Shown here: positions 36,103 to 44,915 of the stretch, piece after piece
How the letters are laid out: every line of letters begins with the position of its first letter
Position numbering within the stretch: the first letter of the stretch is position 1
Assembly: GCA_942492635.1 (NCBI GenBank)
Contig: CALOFP010000003.1
Location: forward strand, 558,001-622,000
Source: CALOFP01 sp942492635
Lineage (GTDB): Bacteria; UBP6; UBA1177; CALOFP01
Length of the DNA: 64,000 bases
Reading direction: 5' to 3'
Translations under genes and position numbers: made by a program
The notes under the pieces: generated by a model
The model's database searches: none
What the model saw: only the letters and a program-made list of their open reading frames with translations
Told to the model about the DNA's origin: nothing

Positions 36103-36402
36103 TCATTTCATTTCTATTTCTCCACGCCTACAGTGATCAACATATCCAAATATTCGGATAATTTTTTGAGCAATATCCAATACTTTTTCTTCGTCTAATT
36201 CACTTCCATTCCAATTGGATTTATCAATAATCTCATAAAAAATCTTTAACGAACTGGGTGGTAGATCTGCTTCGGGACTTTTCATTAGGTGGATAATCTT
36301 CTTGCGAGCCTTTATAACTTTTTCTTTTAGATCGCCCCTTCCTAATAAGACAAGGGAAGCTTCGTAAAAACCTTCCCAACCATACTTACAATTGTTTATC
36401 AT
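36103..36402 (-). CDS. Small hypothetical protein upstream of Dsr1
   Basis: A 99-residue soluble, helical-looking protein with no recognised family; it ends in a charged HCRRGEIEMK. It is 51 bases upstream of the Dsr1-like gene in the same direction and is probably co-transcribed. It could be a partner or regulator of the NADase, but nothing in its sequence shows this. AAGAAG lies upstream of the start. Confidence 0.6.
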   Translation of the reverse strand: MINNCKYGWEGFYEASLVLLGRGDLKEKVIKARKKIIHLMKSPEADLPPSSLKIFYEIIDKSNWNGSELDEEKVLDIAQKIIRIFGYVDHCRRGEIEMK

Positions 36403-36554
36403 CCTTTTATCTTCTTAAAAATTTCTAACTGTTGTTTAAATAGTTCTGAAATCATTGAAGTCAAGGACTATTTGAATTTTCTTAACAAATATTTTGTAAG
36501 CCCAAAGTTTGTTGAGGTTTCAAGAGTTTTCTCAGGAGAAAATGTTCATAGAAT

Positions 36555-36700
36555 TCCAGTAAATACAAATAATTTGGACAAAATAGCAGTGGTAATCGCC
36601 GTGGGATTTTGTTTGCGGCAATTTTAACAGCTGGTGTTACTCGGATATCTTTTTTATGGTGAATTCAGGGGTTGTGGGAAGGTTGGCATTTTTAACTTGT
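36555..36700. repeat. AT-rich repeat R3, copy c
   Basis: Shares AAATACAAATAATTTGGAC, a GGATATCTTTTTTATGGTGA and a final TTGGCATTTTT with the other R3 copies. It occupies the gap between the Dsr1 module and the HEPN-like gene. The rest of 36403-36799 shows no gene. Confidence 0.5.
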
Positions 36701-36799
36701 AAACTTTACTAACATTTTATGGGCTTACTTGGCATATCCAAAACAATAAGGTAAAAACACTGCTCTAAAATCTCCTAGACTCATTTTAATCCCTCTAAA

Positions 36800-37582
36800 T
36801 TATGGATGCAAAACACTTAATCTATAGCCCTCTTTTATTGATGGAAAATGGTTGATCTCTCTATATTTCGTCAACTTTTCAATTGCAGTCTCAATTTTAT
36901 TATCATCTTTTCGGGCTGATTGTAGTACCGACATTATAGTTAGAACTGTAACTTCTGAATCATCTTGCCCCTTACTTTCTTTTGCTTTTGAAAAGCATTC
37001 ATTTTTATGTGCAGTGGGATATTTCTCTTTTAATATTGTTTCAATTGGTGCCCAAATATCATAGACATACTGACCATACTTTATGCAATCCTCAGCTTTT
37101 GGTATTATTCCTTTGTGTACGACATTGTTTCTTAAAACAGCCATATCTGTTATTTTTGTTTTCGATAAATCTGTGTAGTTCTTGCCTAATAAAAATAGCC
37201 AAGTACTTACAAAAGCTCCATATTGTCTTTCTGAAGAATTTTTAAAGTTATAGGACGACCACATCTCTTTTAATTGGCTCACAATTTCCTTTTCCCGCGC
37301 AATAACTCGTAAAACAAACTCATAATATCTTTCTAATGATGCTGCAAAAGATGTGATGGCCTCTCTGTAATAACCATCCAGATAAGCATGAGCACCTATA
37401 TTGAAAAGTACTTCATGTTTTGGTGTTCTCAGAACAGTTTTCGTTTTGTGCCCTTTTTTACATACAAATTCATAAACACCATCGTCTGTAACCGAACAAA
37501 CTTTTGAATAAACCTCGTAAGGTTCCTGCGAGCTTACTTGTTCAATCTGCATGCACTCGCTACAAGAAATTAAAAGTTTCAT
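36800..37582 (-). CDS. HEPN-like protein with N-terminal zinc ribbon
   Basis: A 260-residue protein. C7-x-x-C10 and C41-K-K-G-H45 suggest a small metal-binding ribbon. Residues 55-190 are helical with the pattern of DUF4145/HEPN proteins (AYLDGYYREAITSFAASLER). R151-N-N-V-V-H156 fits the HEPN RNase motif R-x4-H. HEPN proteins often act as RNases in defence or toxin systems; here this is inferred. It lies in the repeat-rich island near the Dsr1-like gene, in the same direction but 397 bases away, so it probably has its own promoter. No antitoxin-like partner adjoins. Confidence 0.55.
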   Translation of the reverse strand: MKLLISCSECMQIEQVSSQEPYEVYSKVCSVTDDGVYEFVCKKGHKTKTVLRTPKHEVLFNIGAHAYLDGYYREAITSFAASLERYYEFVLRVIAREKEIVSQLKEMWSSYNFKNSSERQYGAFVSTWLFLLGKNYTDLSKTKITDMAVLRNNVVHKGIIPKAEDCIKYGQYVYDIWAPIETILKEKYPTAHKNECFSKAKESKGQDDSEVTVLTIMSVLQSARKDDNKIETAIEKLTKYREINHFPSIKEGYRLSVLHP

Positions 37583-37819
37583 TTCACACCTTAGTCAATT
37601 TGAAAAACTTAAGCCATATACTTATTAAGTTATTTCAAGCTTTATTTTTGTCAATTTAATTCATTTTGTTATTTTATGGACCAATGAGATTGCAACTCCC
37701 TATAACAACAATGTATCATTCCGGTTATTATTTGAATATTGCATATTATTTAAAGCAGTTTCGATCTATCTCCTCGGCAGTCCATAAAAAGATTTTTCAG
37801 CGAAAAACAGTCGCTGATT

Positions 37820-37985
37820 TTAACCCGATACAAATAATTTCGTCAAAATAGCGGCTAAAATCGTGGTAATATTTTGTCTGTGGCAATTTTGACGATTGCT
37901 GTGCTCTGGATATCTTTTCTATGGCGATTTCAGCGGCTGGGATTAGGTGGATATTGTTTTTCCGGGATTTTCGGGAATTGTTTCG
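37820..37985. repeat. AT-rich repeat R3, copy d
   Basis: CGATACAAATAATTTCGTC, GGATATCTTTTCTATGGCGA and ATATTGTTTTTCCGGGATTT match copy b closely. It lies beyond the HEPN-like gene. Confidence 0.6.
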
Positions 37986-38094
37986 AGAGGTAGAGTGCCA
38001 GTTCTCGACGGTTGGATCATCAACAAGTGCTCGGTAAAAATATTCTCTCTTTTTCATCGGCTAGATTTTTGAAAATACAATCTTCGTCCAGGGT

Positions 38095-38245
38095 CTGGGT
38101 TAGACATGATATGTCGCCGCCTGACGGGGCTTTCGGTTGTGTCACCCTTTCCGGGTTCTGGGATGTTGGGTGTTTTCTGACCGGTGCGCTTACGCACACC
38201 GCTACAATCGTTTCACACCTCTGGTGCTGGGTTGGTGGTGTTTCG
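38095..38245 (+). repeat. GC-rich repeat R2, inverted copy
   Basis: The units GATATGTCGCCGCCTGACGG and CTACAATCGTTTCACACC, followed by a GCTGGG/TTGGTGG stretch, match the R2 pattern seen on the minus strand at 26.6-26.9 kb, but here on the plus strand. Confidence 0.5.
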
Positions 38246-38300
38246 AGAAGTGAGGCAATTTATTTAATTTAATCAAAATTATAAGCTTGTTTTTTTGATT

Positions 38301-38408
38301 ACCATGAAGAGCTTGAAGGACATGAAGGAAGAGATTATTTTTTGACGCGATTTTCAATTTTTTTTTACATTTTTTATTAATCTTCATGTTCTTCATGACC
38401 TTCATGGT
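38301..38408. repeat. Long imperfect inverted repeat with internal CATGAAG periodicity
   Basis: The arms 38301-38327 and 38382-38408 pair over 27 bases with about four mismatches. Each arm repeats CATGAAG or TTGAAG every nine bases. The 54-base loop is AT-rich. It could form a large RNA hairpin or be a miniature mobile element. Confidence 0.55.
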
Positions 38409-38479
38409 TTTACGTATCCAATTGTATTAATTAATTATTTTGCAAACTAACACAGGTGTCGATCGGTTGTTTTTTATTA

Positions 38480-38575
38480 GAATAACTCCCCTTTTATCCC
38501 CTCTTATAATAAGAGGGGGAAAAATTCAGAGGTAAATGCGGGCGACCCACCGGGTAGCCCCTACGGATCGTTCAC
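38480..38575. repeat. REP-like palindromic element
   Basis: CCCCTCTTAT and ATAAGAGGGG form a near-complete palindrome at 38498-38518. It is followed by a GC-rich GGGCGACCCACCGGGTAGCC stretch. It lies downstream of the amidohydrolase stop. It lacks a T tail on the minus strand, so it is not a clear terminator. I see no gene between 37583 and 38629. Confidence 0.4.
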
Positions 38576-38629
38576 AAATATCATTGTTTTTACAGGATGT
38601 TACACAATCTCTGAGGTTTGAATTTAAAT

Positions 38630-39787
38630 TCAGGAGTTCTGGAGGTCGTTCCAGGCGATTTCGCCGTTTATTATTGTGAGGCGGCAGCGGCCCTGGATTG
38701 TGAAGGGGTCGCCTTCGTAGACGGCTATGTCGGCGTCTTTTCCGATTTCAAGTGATCCTACCCGGGAATCCATTCCGCAGATTCTTGCGGGATTTATGGT
38801 CACGGCTTTGAGTCCTTCTTCCCAGGGTAGTCCTTCGCGGATTGCGTAGCCGACCATTTCGGGCAGATGGTTTATGGGGATTACGGGAGCGTCGGTCATT
38901 ATCGCAATGAGTACGCCCTTCTTGTTCAGCTCGTAGGCTGTGTGGAATCCTTTCTGGCTGAGTTCCTCTTTGGATACGGTTGTCATGCTGGGACCTACGA
39001 TGCAGGGTACCCGCTTTTCGGCGATGTAGTCGGCCACGATATGGCCCTGGGTGGCGTGCTCGATTACGAGGTCGATATCGAATTCGTCACGGATCCTGAT
39101 TATCGTGGCTATGTCGTCGGCTCTGTGGGCGTGACATCTTAGCGGCACTTCACGTTTGAGTACGGCTGAGAGCGCTTCCATCTTGAAATCGAATTCGGGT
39201 TTACCCTCCTTCTTTTTCCTGCCGTTCATGTAGTTTTTCGCCTTTGTCAGCGCTTCCCTCATCACTGCGGCTACTCCCATTCTGGTCATGGGCGAGTTCT
39301 TTCTCGATCCGTGCACTCTCTTGGGGTTTTCTCCCATGGCGGCTTTCATTCCGCAGAAGGGCTCCACAACCATCTGGTCCACTACGGTTCTTTCGATTGT
39401 CTTTATGTAGGCTGACTGTCCGCCTATGACGTTGGCGCTTCCGGGTCCGGTGAATACGGATGTGATTCCCGCCTTTCTTGCGTGCTCGAAGGCGGGGTCG
39501 AAGGGGTTGATTGCGTCGATCGCCCTTACGTGGGGCGTTAACGGATCGCTCTCTTCGTTTCCGTCGTCGTTGGCCCAGATGTGGGGCTCGGAGTAGACTC
39601 CGAGGTGGCAGTGGGCATCTATGAATCCGGGAAAGACTGAAAGTCCCTTGAGATCGTAAACTTCCTCGTCTTTCTGCGGTTTAATATCCGTGCCGATCTG
39701 CCTGATCTGTCCTCGTTCGATCCTTATGTCGCCGGAAGGGACGGGATCTCCCTTCATTGTGTAGATTTTTCCGTTTTTTAGTAGCAT
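38630..39787 (-). CDS. Amidohydrolase-family metal-dependent hydrolase
   Basis: A 385-residue cytosolic enzyme of the amidohydrolase superfamily (imidazolonepropionase/dihydroorotase-like TIM barrel). The metal motif D-A-H59-C-H61 is present, with histidines in RCHAHRAD and IEHATQGH and the aspartate in MTDAPVIP. The family-typical C-terminus GSLEIGKDADIAVYEGDPF closes the small beta domain. It probably hydrolyses a C-N bond in a cyclic or N-acyl compound; the substrate cannot be read from the sequence. It begins nine bases after the ftsK stop and looks like the last gene of the rpoN operon. Confidence 0.88.
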   Translation of the reverse strand: MLLKNGKIYTMKGDPVPSGDIRIERGQIRQIGTDIKPQKDEEVYDLKGLSVFPGFIDAHCHLGVYSEPHIWANDDGNEESDPLTPHVRAIDAINPFDPAFEHARKAGITSVFTGPGSANVIGGQSAYIKTIERTVVDQMVVEPFCGMKAAMGENPKRVHGSRKNSPMTRMGVAAVMREALTKAKNYMNGRKKKEGKPEFDFKMEALSAVLKREVPLRCHAHRADDIATIIRIRDEFDIDLVIEHATQGHIVADYIAEKRVPCIVGPSMTTVSKEELSQKGFHTAYELNKKGVLIAIMTDAPVIPINHLPEMVGYAIREGLPWEEGLKAVTINPARICGMDSRVGSLEIGKDADIAVYEGDPFTIQGRCRLTIINGEIAWNDLQNS

Positions 39788-39796
39788 TCTCCCCTC

Positions 39797-42295
39797 CTAC
39801 CCCTCTTCGGGAATCAGTACGGCCCTCGGTTTTGCTCCGTCGGCCGGTCCCACAAATCCTTCATCTTCAAGTATTTCTACCATCCTCGCGGCTCTATTGT
39901 ATCCTATCTTGAACTTTCTCTGAAGCATGGATGCAGAGCATTTTCTTGTCTTTCGGATGTACTTTACGATATCTCCCTTCAGCGGATCCTCTTCGTCATC
40001 GATTCCGTCGCTGTCGATCACTGAGTTACCGGATTCAAGAAATTCGGATGGATCGCTCGAGAGTACGATGTTCTCTTCAAGCGCCACACCTTCTGGGAAC
40101 TGATCCTTGATGAACTTAATGACGGCCTTGATCTCTTCTGTCGATATAAATGCTCCGTGTACACGGGTCGGCTCGCTGGATCCCGGCGGTATGAAGAGCA
40201 TGTCTCCGTTTCCGAGAAGCATTTCCGCTCCGCTGGTATCCAGAATCGTTCTGGAGTCCAGACCGGATGCAACCCTGAACGCGATCCTCACGGGAAGGTT
40301 GGCCTTGATTGTTCCTGTGATTACATCCCTTGTCGGTCTCTGTGTCGCGATGATCAGGTGGATACCTGCGGCCCTCGCCTTCTGGGCGATTCGCATTACG
40401 GCTATCTCCACGTCCTTTCCAGCCACGGTCATGAGATCGGCGAACTCGTCGATGACAACAACGATGTACGGCATCTTTTTGAGTCCGTCTTCGGGATTTT
40501 TGAGATTCTTGTTAACGTTTTCAACTTTTTCGTTGTAACTGTTTATATCACGCACCATGTTTTCGGCAAGTGTACGGAAACGGTTTTCCATTTCGTCAAC
40601 TGCCCACTTGAGTGCGAGTGCCGCCTTCTTTGCGTCCACAACTACCGGAAGAAGAAGGTGCGGAATTCCCTCGTAGATGTTGAACTCGTTACCCTTGGGG
40701 TCGATCATGATGAATTTGACCTCTTCGGGTGTCATGTTGTAGAGAAAACTCATTATGAACGTGTTCACACCTACGGACTTACCGGAACCTGTCGTACCGG
40801 CAACCAGAAGGTGGGGCATTTTTGCAAGGTTCGTCGCCATGGATGTTCCGTCGACCGTTTCACCCACTGCAACGGGAAGTCCCTTGTCGCGCTGTGATGA
40901 GAACTCGTCGCTTCCGAGAATGGAGCGAAGACGGATCATCTGCCTGTCCTCGTTGGGAACTTCGATTCCGATGTACGGTTTACCGGGAATTCTCTTTACG
41001 ACACGAATTCTTTTTCCGCCGACCACTATTCCCAGATCCTGCTCCATGTTGGCAACCTGACCGACTCTGACCCCTTCGCCGAGTTCCACTTCGTACATGG
41101 TTACAACTGGCCCGATTGTGGCTCCGACAACCGAGACGTCCACTTTGTGCTGCTTTAGCTTTCTTTCGATGAGAAGTGCGATCTCCTTGATTCGCTCCTC
41201 TCGCTCCTTCGAACTCTGCGCGGCTTCGTCCTTTTTCAGCATGTTAAGGGGCGGAAGTTTGTAGTCCTTGAGCTTTCGGAGAACCTTTTTCTCCTTTTTC
41301 TGGCGACGTTCGAGTGTCTGAACTTCGATATCCTTCTTGTCCGATGGGGTTTCAACAGGCTCCTGTTCAACTTCGGGAAGATCTTCCAAGGCCGGTTCAA
41401 CTTCCTTCTCCGATTCGAGAAGTTCCATTTCGCCCTTTATCTTCTCCTTTATTTCGGCCTCGTCAACCTCTTCGATTTCCGGAATGGACATCTCTACTTC
41501 TTCAGGGTTCTCACGTTTGGGAATTGAGATTTCGATGGCATCGGCCCTTTCGGATCTATTCTTCGGAGCTTTTTCCTCTTCCTCTATTTCCTCTTCATCA
41601 TCGGGATCTTCAAAAAACTCATCTTCGTAACCTTCCATGTCGATAAGTTTCGTGTTTTTCGCCTTCTCCTTGATATCTCCGCAAACGCCTTTCAGGACAT
41701 CCGGAATTTTGGACGCCTTTTCTACTCTCCTTTTAAGAATATCTGTCAGTGAAATCTTGAATGTCACGATGATGTATACAGCGAAAACCATCAGGAAAAA
41801 GAGGCAGCTTCCGAAGTTTCCGAGATAGAGTAAAAGAAAGCGGTCGAGGATGCTCTTTCCCAGGTAGCCTCCGGTGATTCCCCAGCCGAGGGGATCTTTC
41901 CCTATAAGCTGCATGAACGGCGAAATTGACGCGAACAGGATCGAGTTGAGAAGAAGATGCTTGAACAGCCGCCTCTTCATGAATGTAAAGATGAGAAGTG
42001 CAAGCAGCAGCGGAAAGATAAAGGCCGCGTAGCCGAACATTCCGGAAAGCGATGAGGCTATGTGGTAGCCGGCCCTTCCGGTAAAAAAGGTGTTGTTCAT
42101 GTAGCTCTTCATTGCGGCACTGTTGAAGTGGTAGAGACTGAGCCAGACGAAAAACGAAAAGAGGCTCATCACGGCAACTCCCACTTCCATCATGAGAAAA
42201 CTGCCTTCAGATCCCTTCTCCCTCTTTTCCTTTGCCTTCTTTTCAACATTTCTACCCTTCTTGAGGTTAACTCTGCTACTTTTCTTCTTCGACAC
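39797..42295 (-). CDS. ftsK: DNA translocase FtsK
   Basis: Membrane-anchored ATPase that pumps chromosome ends through the division septum. Four N-terminal membrane segments (about 40-190) are followed by an acidic linker (about 215-325). The motor has Walker A GTTGSGKS near residue 500, Walker B VVVIDEFADLM and the RecA-like IIATQRPTRDVITGTIKANL. A C-terminal winged-helix gamma domain (ASMLQRKFKIGYNRAARM) would read KOPS sites. In the motor the common MVEL after IDPK reads GNEF. The GTG at 42295 has GGAG six bases upstream; a TTG at 42307 is the alternative. It overlaps the upstream lipoprotein gene by 20 bases. Confidence 0.95.
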   Translation of the reverse strand: MSKKKSSRVNLKKGRNVEKKAKEKREKGSEGSFLMMEVGVAVMSLFSFFVWLSLYHFNSAAMKSYMNNTFFTGRAGYHIASSLSGMFGYAAFIFPLLLALLIFTFMKRRLFKHLLLNSILFASISPFMQLIGKDPLGWGITGGYLGKSILDRFLLLYLGNFGSCLFFLMVFAVYIIVTFKISLTDILKRRVEKASKIPDVLKGVCGDIKEKAKNTKLIDMEGYEDEFFEDPDDEEEIEEEEKAPKNRSERADAIEISIPKRENPEEVEMSIPEIEEVDEAEIKEKIKGEMELLESEKEVEPALEDLPEVEQEPVETPSDKKDIEVQTLERRQKKEKKVLRKLKDYKLPPLNMLKKDEAAQSSKEREERIKEIALLIERKLKQHKVDVSVVGATIGPVVTMYEVELGEGVRVGQVANMEQDLGIVVGGKRIRVVKRIPGKPYIGIEVPNEDRQMIRLRSILGSDEFSSQRDKGLPVAVGETVDGTSMATNLAKMPHLLVAGTTGSGKSVGVNTFIMSFLYNMTPEEVKFIMIDPKGNEFNIYEGIPHLLLPVVVDAKKAALALKWAVDEMENRFRTLAENMVRDINSYNEKVENVNKNLKNPEDGLKKMPYIVVVIDEFADLMTVAGKDVEIAVMRIAQKARAAGIHLIIATQRPTRDVITGTIKANLPVRIAFRVASGLDSRTILDTSGAEMLLGNGDMLFIPPGSSEPTRVHGAFISTEEIKAVIKFIKDQFPEGVALEENIVLSSDPSEFLESGNSVIDSDGIDDEEDPLKGDIVKYIRKTRKCSASMLQRKFKIGYNRAARMVEILEDEGFVGPADGAKPRAVLIPEEG

Positions 42296-43841
42296 GGTAA
42301 ACTCCAAGCGATATGTTATCCTTAACGGCGAGCAGCTTCGTCCGGTAGAGCTTCAGAAGCTTTCTCTCCTCCTTTGTTCCGAGAAGAATCGAGACGGCTC
42401 CCCATCCTTCTCCTTCGATTTTCTCGTCGATTTTCTGAATTACTCTAAAAAAACCTCCGTTTCTCAGGATCTTTTCGATCCGTTCAATCTCCCTTTCGGG
42501 ATTCTTCGATCTCACTACGATGGATGCAACACTTTTACGGCTGTATTTGGGATTCCCGAAAAAGGCTTTGATCCTTTTTGCTTTTCCGGGTCGAAGTGAG
42601 GTCGATTCCGAGAAGATTTCTCCTTCCTGAAGATAGAGATTCCTGAAATTTCCCATTCCGAGCACCCTGTCGTTTCGGAAAAGATGGGAGCTTATGCGCT
42701 CAACCGGGATGGCTGCGGACTTCTCCCTTATCAGGTCACCTCCGAGAAAGGACGGCGATCCGGTGAACATCTTTTTTGCGACCCGCAGCGACAGCAGGTT
42801 GGCGTAGTATGAATCCGGATACTTTCCCTCGAACTGAGCGGCACTCAGAATCCATGAGAGAAATCTTTCGGGCTCCATGGATGCTCCGGCAGGAAAAAGA
42901 ATCTCGGAGCTGTACAGTTTCACACGAACCTCAGGGTCGTATCCCATGAACTGGGGCGAGTAGTAGATATTTCCCGATTCTGAATTTCTGTAGGTTTCCG
43001 TCAGCGAGTAGAGGTAACCCAGAAGCTGCTCGTCGCTGAAAGGAAGGTTCATGAATGATACGTTGAATTCCAGTCCGTTGACTTTGTCGGATCTGTCTGA
43101 TGGCGTCACCTGCTTTCTCTTCCAGCTCTCCATATGGAAACGGATCTCGACATTTTCATCTCCGAGTGGATGGAGCCTTGCGAGATCTCCGGGATAGAGC
43201 TTTTCACGCCATCCCATCTTCCTGAAAACGTTGAAAAGAAAGGGAACGTTGAGGTAGCGGTTTTCCTCATCCGCTTCCACAAGCACCTTCCAGCCTCCGG
43301 CCCAAGGACCTGAAATATTCGGTATTTTCAGCATTTTCAGATAGTTGGAAAAATAGACCAGGGACCGTGAATTACCGGAGATTTCAATTCCCGCATATGG
43401 CCAATCCATTGCTTCTTCCGCGCCCTCTTCTCCCGACACCTTTTCCACTTTCCCGCCCCTTTTTACAAATGTGAGGGCGTTGTCGGAGTTGAAAAATGCG
43501 TTGAGGAGATAGGAGGCTATGGGATTTCCATCGGCTTTTCCGGGAACGACATCCTCAGGGATCTGCGATCCGGTGAAAATACAGTAGTTCCGGCCCTTCT
43601 TTCCGTATGCAAAAACTCCGGTTTCCGCGGGAAGGGACGATTTGAAGATCTCTCCGGCGTAGTCGATGTCACTGTCTGTGGTTCCTTCGGGAAGTCTGGA
43701 AAGCCTGTAGCAGGTTTCGTAAAAGGATGCTCTCACATCCTCCTTTACAACTTCTTGGGATGAACAGCCGGAAAGTGCTAAAAGAAGGAGGGGGAACAGC
43801 CCCCTCCCCGATCTGATTGAACAGAAACCTTTCTTATACAT
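42276..43841 (-). CDS. Predicted lipoprotein of unknown function
   Basis: A protein of about 521 residues with a signal peptide ending in LLLALSGCSS, so probably lipid-anchored. The body is mixed alpha/beta without recognised domains. The C-terminal part has SIVVRSKNPEREIERIEKIL and a repeat-poor basic stretch. It is placed between buk and ftsK with overlaps on both sides (eight bases with buk at ATGTATAA), so it is translationally coupled. A GTG at 43862 is another possible start. A role at the envelope or septum is only suggested by its neighbour ftsK. Confidence 0.7.
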   Translation of the reverse strand: MYKKGFCSIRSGRGLFPLLLLALSGCSSQEVVKEDVRASFYETCYRLSRLPEGTTDSDIDYAGEIFKSSLPAETGVFAYGKKGRNYCIFTGSQIPEDVVPGKADGNPIASYLLNAFFNSDNALTFVKRGGKVEKVSGEEGAEEAMDWPYAGIEISGNSRSLVYFSNYLKMLKIPNISGPWAGGWKVLVEADEENRYLNVPFLFNVFRKMGWREKLYPGDLARLHPLGDENVEIRFHMESWKRKQVTPSDRSDKVNGLEFNVSFMNLPFSDEQLLGYLYSLTETYRNSESGNIYYSPQFMGYDPEVRVKLYSSEILFPAGASMEPERFLSWILSAAQFEGKYPDSYYANLLSLRVAKKMFTGSPSFLGGDLIREKSAAIPVERISSHLFRNDRVLGMGNFRNLYLQEGEIFSESTSLRPGKAKRIKAFFGNPKYSRKSVASIVVRSKNPEREIERIEKILRNGGFFRVIQKIDEKIEGEGWGAVSILLGTKEERKLLKLYRTKLLAVKDNISLGVYRVEEEK

Positions 43842-44904
43842 ACTCTTTGATGGGAAGTTCACCTTTGAGTGCGTAGAATCCGCCTTCTGCGAGCGCCATC
43901 ATCTCATCTTCCCCAGGGAAAACTTCGATAGTTCCGATGAATCCGACACGCTTTCTGATCCATTCACAGAATCCCTTGTCGTAGGCTACTCCGCCTGTAA
44001 GAAGGATTGCATCGACCTTTCCTTCGAGAACCGCTGCGAGTCCGCCGACTTCCTTTGCAATCTGGTAGGCCATTGCCTCGTAAACGAGAGCTGCTTCCTT
44101 GTCTCCGTCCTTTACGCGCATCTCAACTTCGTATGCGTCGTTTGTTCCAAGATATGCAACGAGGCCGCCGTTACCCTTGATCATCTTCTTGACGTCGCCG
44201 ATGTTCTTCTCTCCGCCGAAGCAAACCTTTACGAGCTGTCCTATGGGAACTCCGCCGCTTCTTTCAGGTGAGAAAGGTCCGTCACCGTCGAGTGCGTTGT
44301 TTACGTCGACGACTCTGCCGTGATTGTGAGCTCCGACTGAAACTCCGCCGCCCATGTGAACGACGATGAGGTTGAGTTCGTCGTAGTTAAGACCCTTTTC
44401 ACGTGCGTAGCGACGTGCAACGGCCTTCTGGTTGAGTGCGTGGAAGATACTTCTTCTCGGAAGTTCCGGCATACCGCTTATGCGTGCGATTTCGTCCATC
44501 TCGTCAACAACAACGGGATCTACGATGAATGCCTCGGCATTCTCGCCGGCCTCTTTTGCGATTTCACGGGCGAGGATTCCGCCCAGGTTGGATGCGTGCT
44601 CACCCATGAGCTCCGCTTCGAGGTCGCGTACGAGCGCATCGTTTACACGGTAAACACCGCCGGGAATGGGCTTAACGAGTCCGCCTCTTCCGACGACCGC
44701 CGTGAGTGAGGAGATTTCGATTCCCGTAGCCTCGAGTTCCTTTACGATGATGTTCTTTCTAAAATCGTACTGCTCAAGAATTCCCTTGAACGGTGCGAGC
44801 TCCTCAACGCTGTGCTTGAGGTTCTTTGTGAAGATATCCTTGTTGTCTTCGTAGACAGCTATCTTTGTGGATGTAGATCCCGGATTTATTGCAAGTATTC
44901 TCAT
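43834..44904 (-). CDS. buk: Butyrate kinase
   Basis: Acetate/butyrate kinase of the ASKHA fold, 356 residues, converting butyryl phosphate and ADP to butyrate and ATP (or the reverse). The phosphate-1 motif ILAINPGSTSTKIAVY opens the protein. HMGGGVSVGAHNHGRVVDVN and GGVAYDKGFCEWI are typical of Buk rather than AckA. It lies 11 bases after ptb, the partner enzyme, giving a complete butyryl-CoA to butyrate step. Branched-chain acids are possible alternative substrates. The ATG at 44904 has GGAGG four to five bases upstream; the in-frame ATG at 44916 does not. Confidence 0.93.
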   Translation of the reverse strand: MRILAINPGSTSTKIAVYEDNKDIFTKNLKHSVEELAPFKGILEQYDFRKNIIVKELEATGIEISSLTAVVGRGGLVKPIPGGVYRVNDALVRDLEAELMGEHASNLGGILAREIAKEAGENAEAFIVDPVVVDEMDEIARISGMPELPRRSIFHALNQKAVARRYAREKGLNYDELNLIVVHMGGGVSVGAHNHGRVVDVNNALDGDGPFSPERSGGVPIGQLVKVCFGGEKNIGDVKKMIKGNGGLVAYLGTNDAYEVEMRVKDGDKEAALVYEAMAYQIAKEVGGLAAVLEGKVDAILLTGGVAYDKGFCEWIRKRVGFIGTIEVFPGEDEMMALAEGGFYALKGELPIKEYV

Positions 44905-44915
44905 TTTTTCCTCCA

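Noticed and set aside
38498..38518. Terminator after the amidohydrolase gene
   Set aside because: The palindrome has a one-base centre and no T tail on the minus strand, so it was listed as a REP-like element instead.
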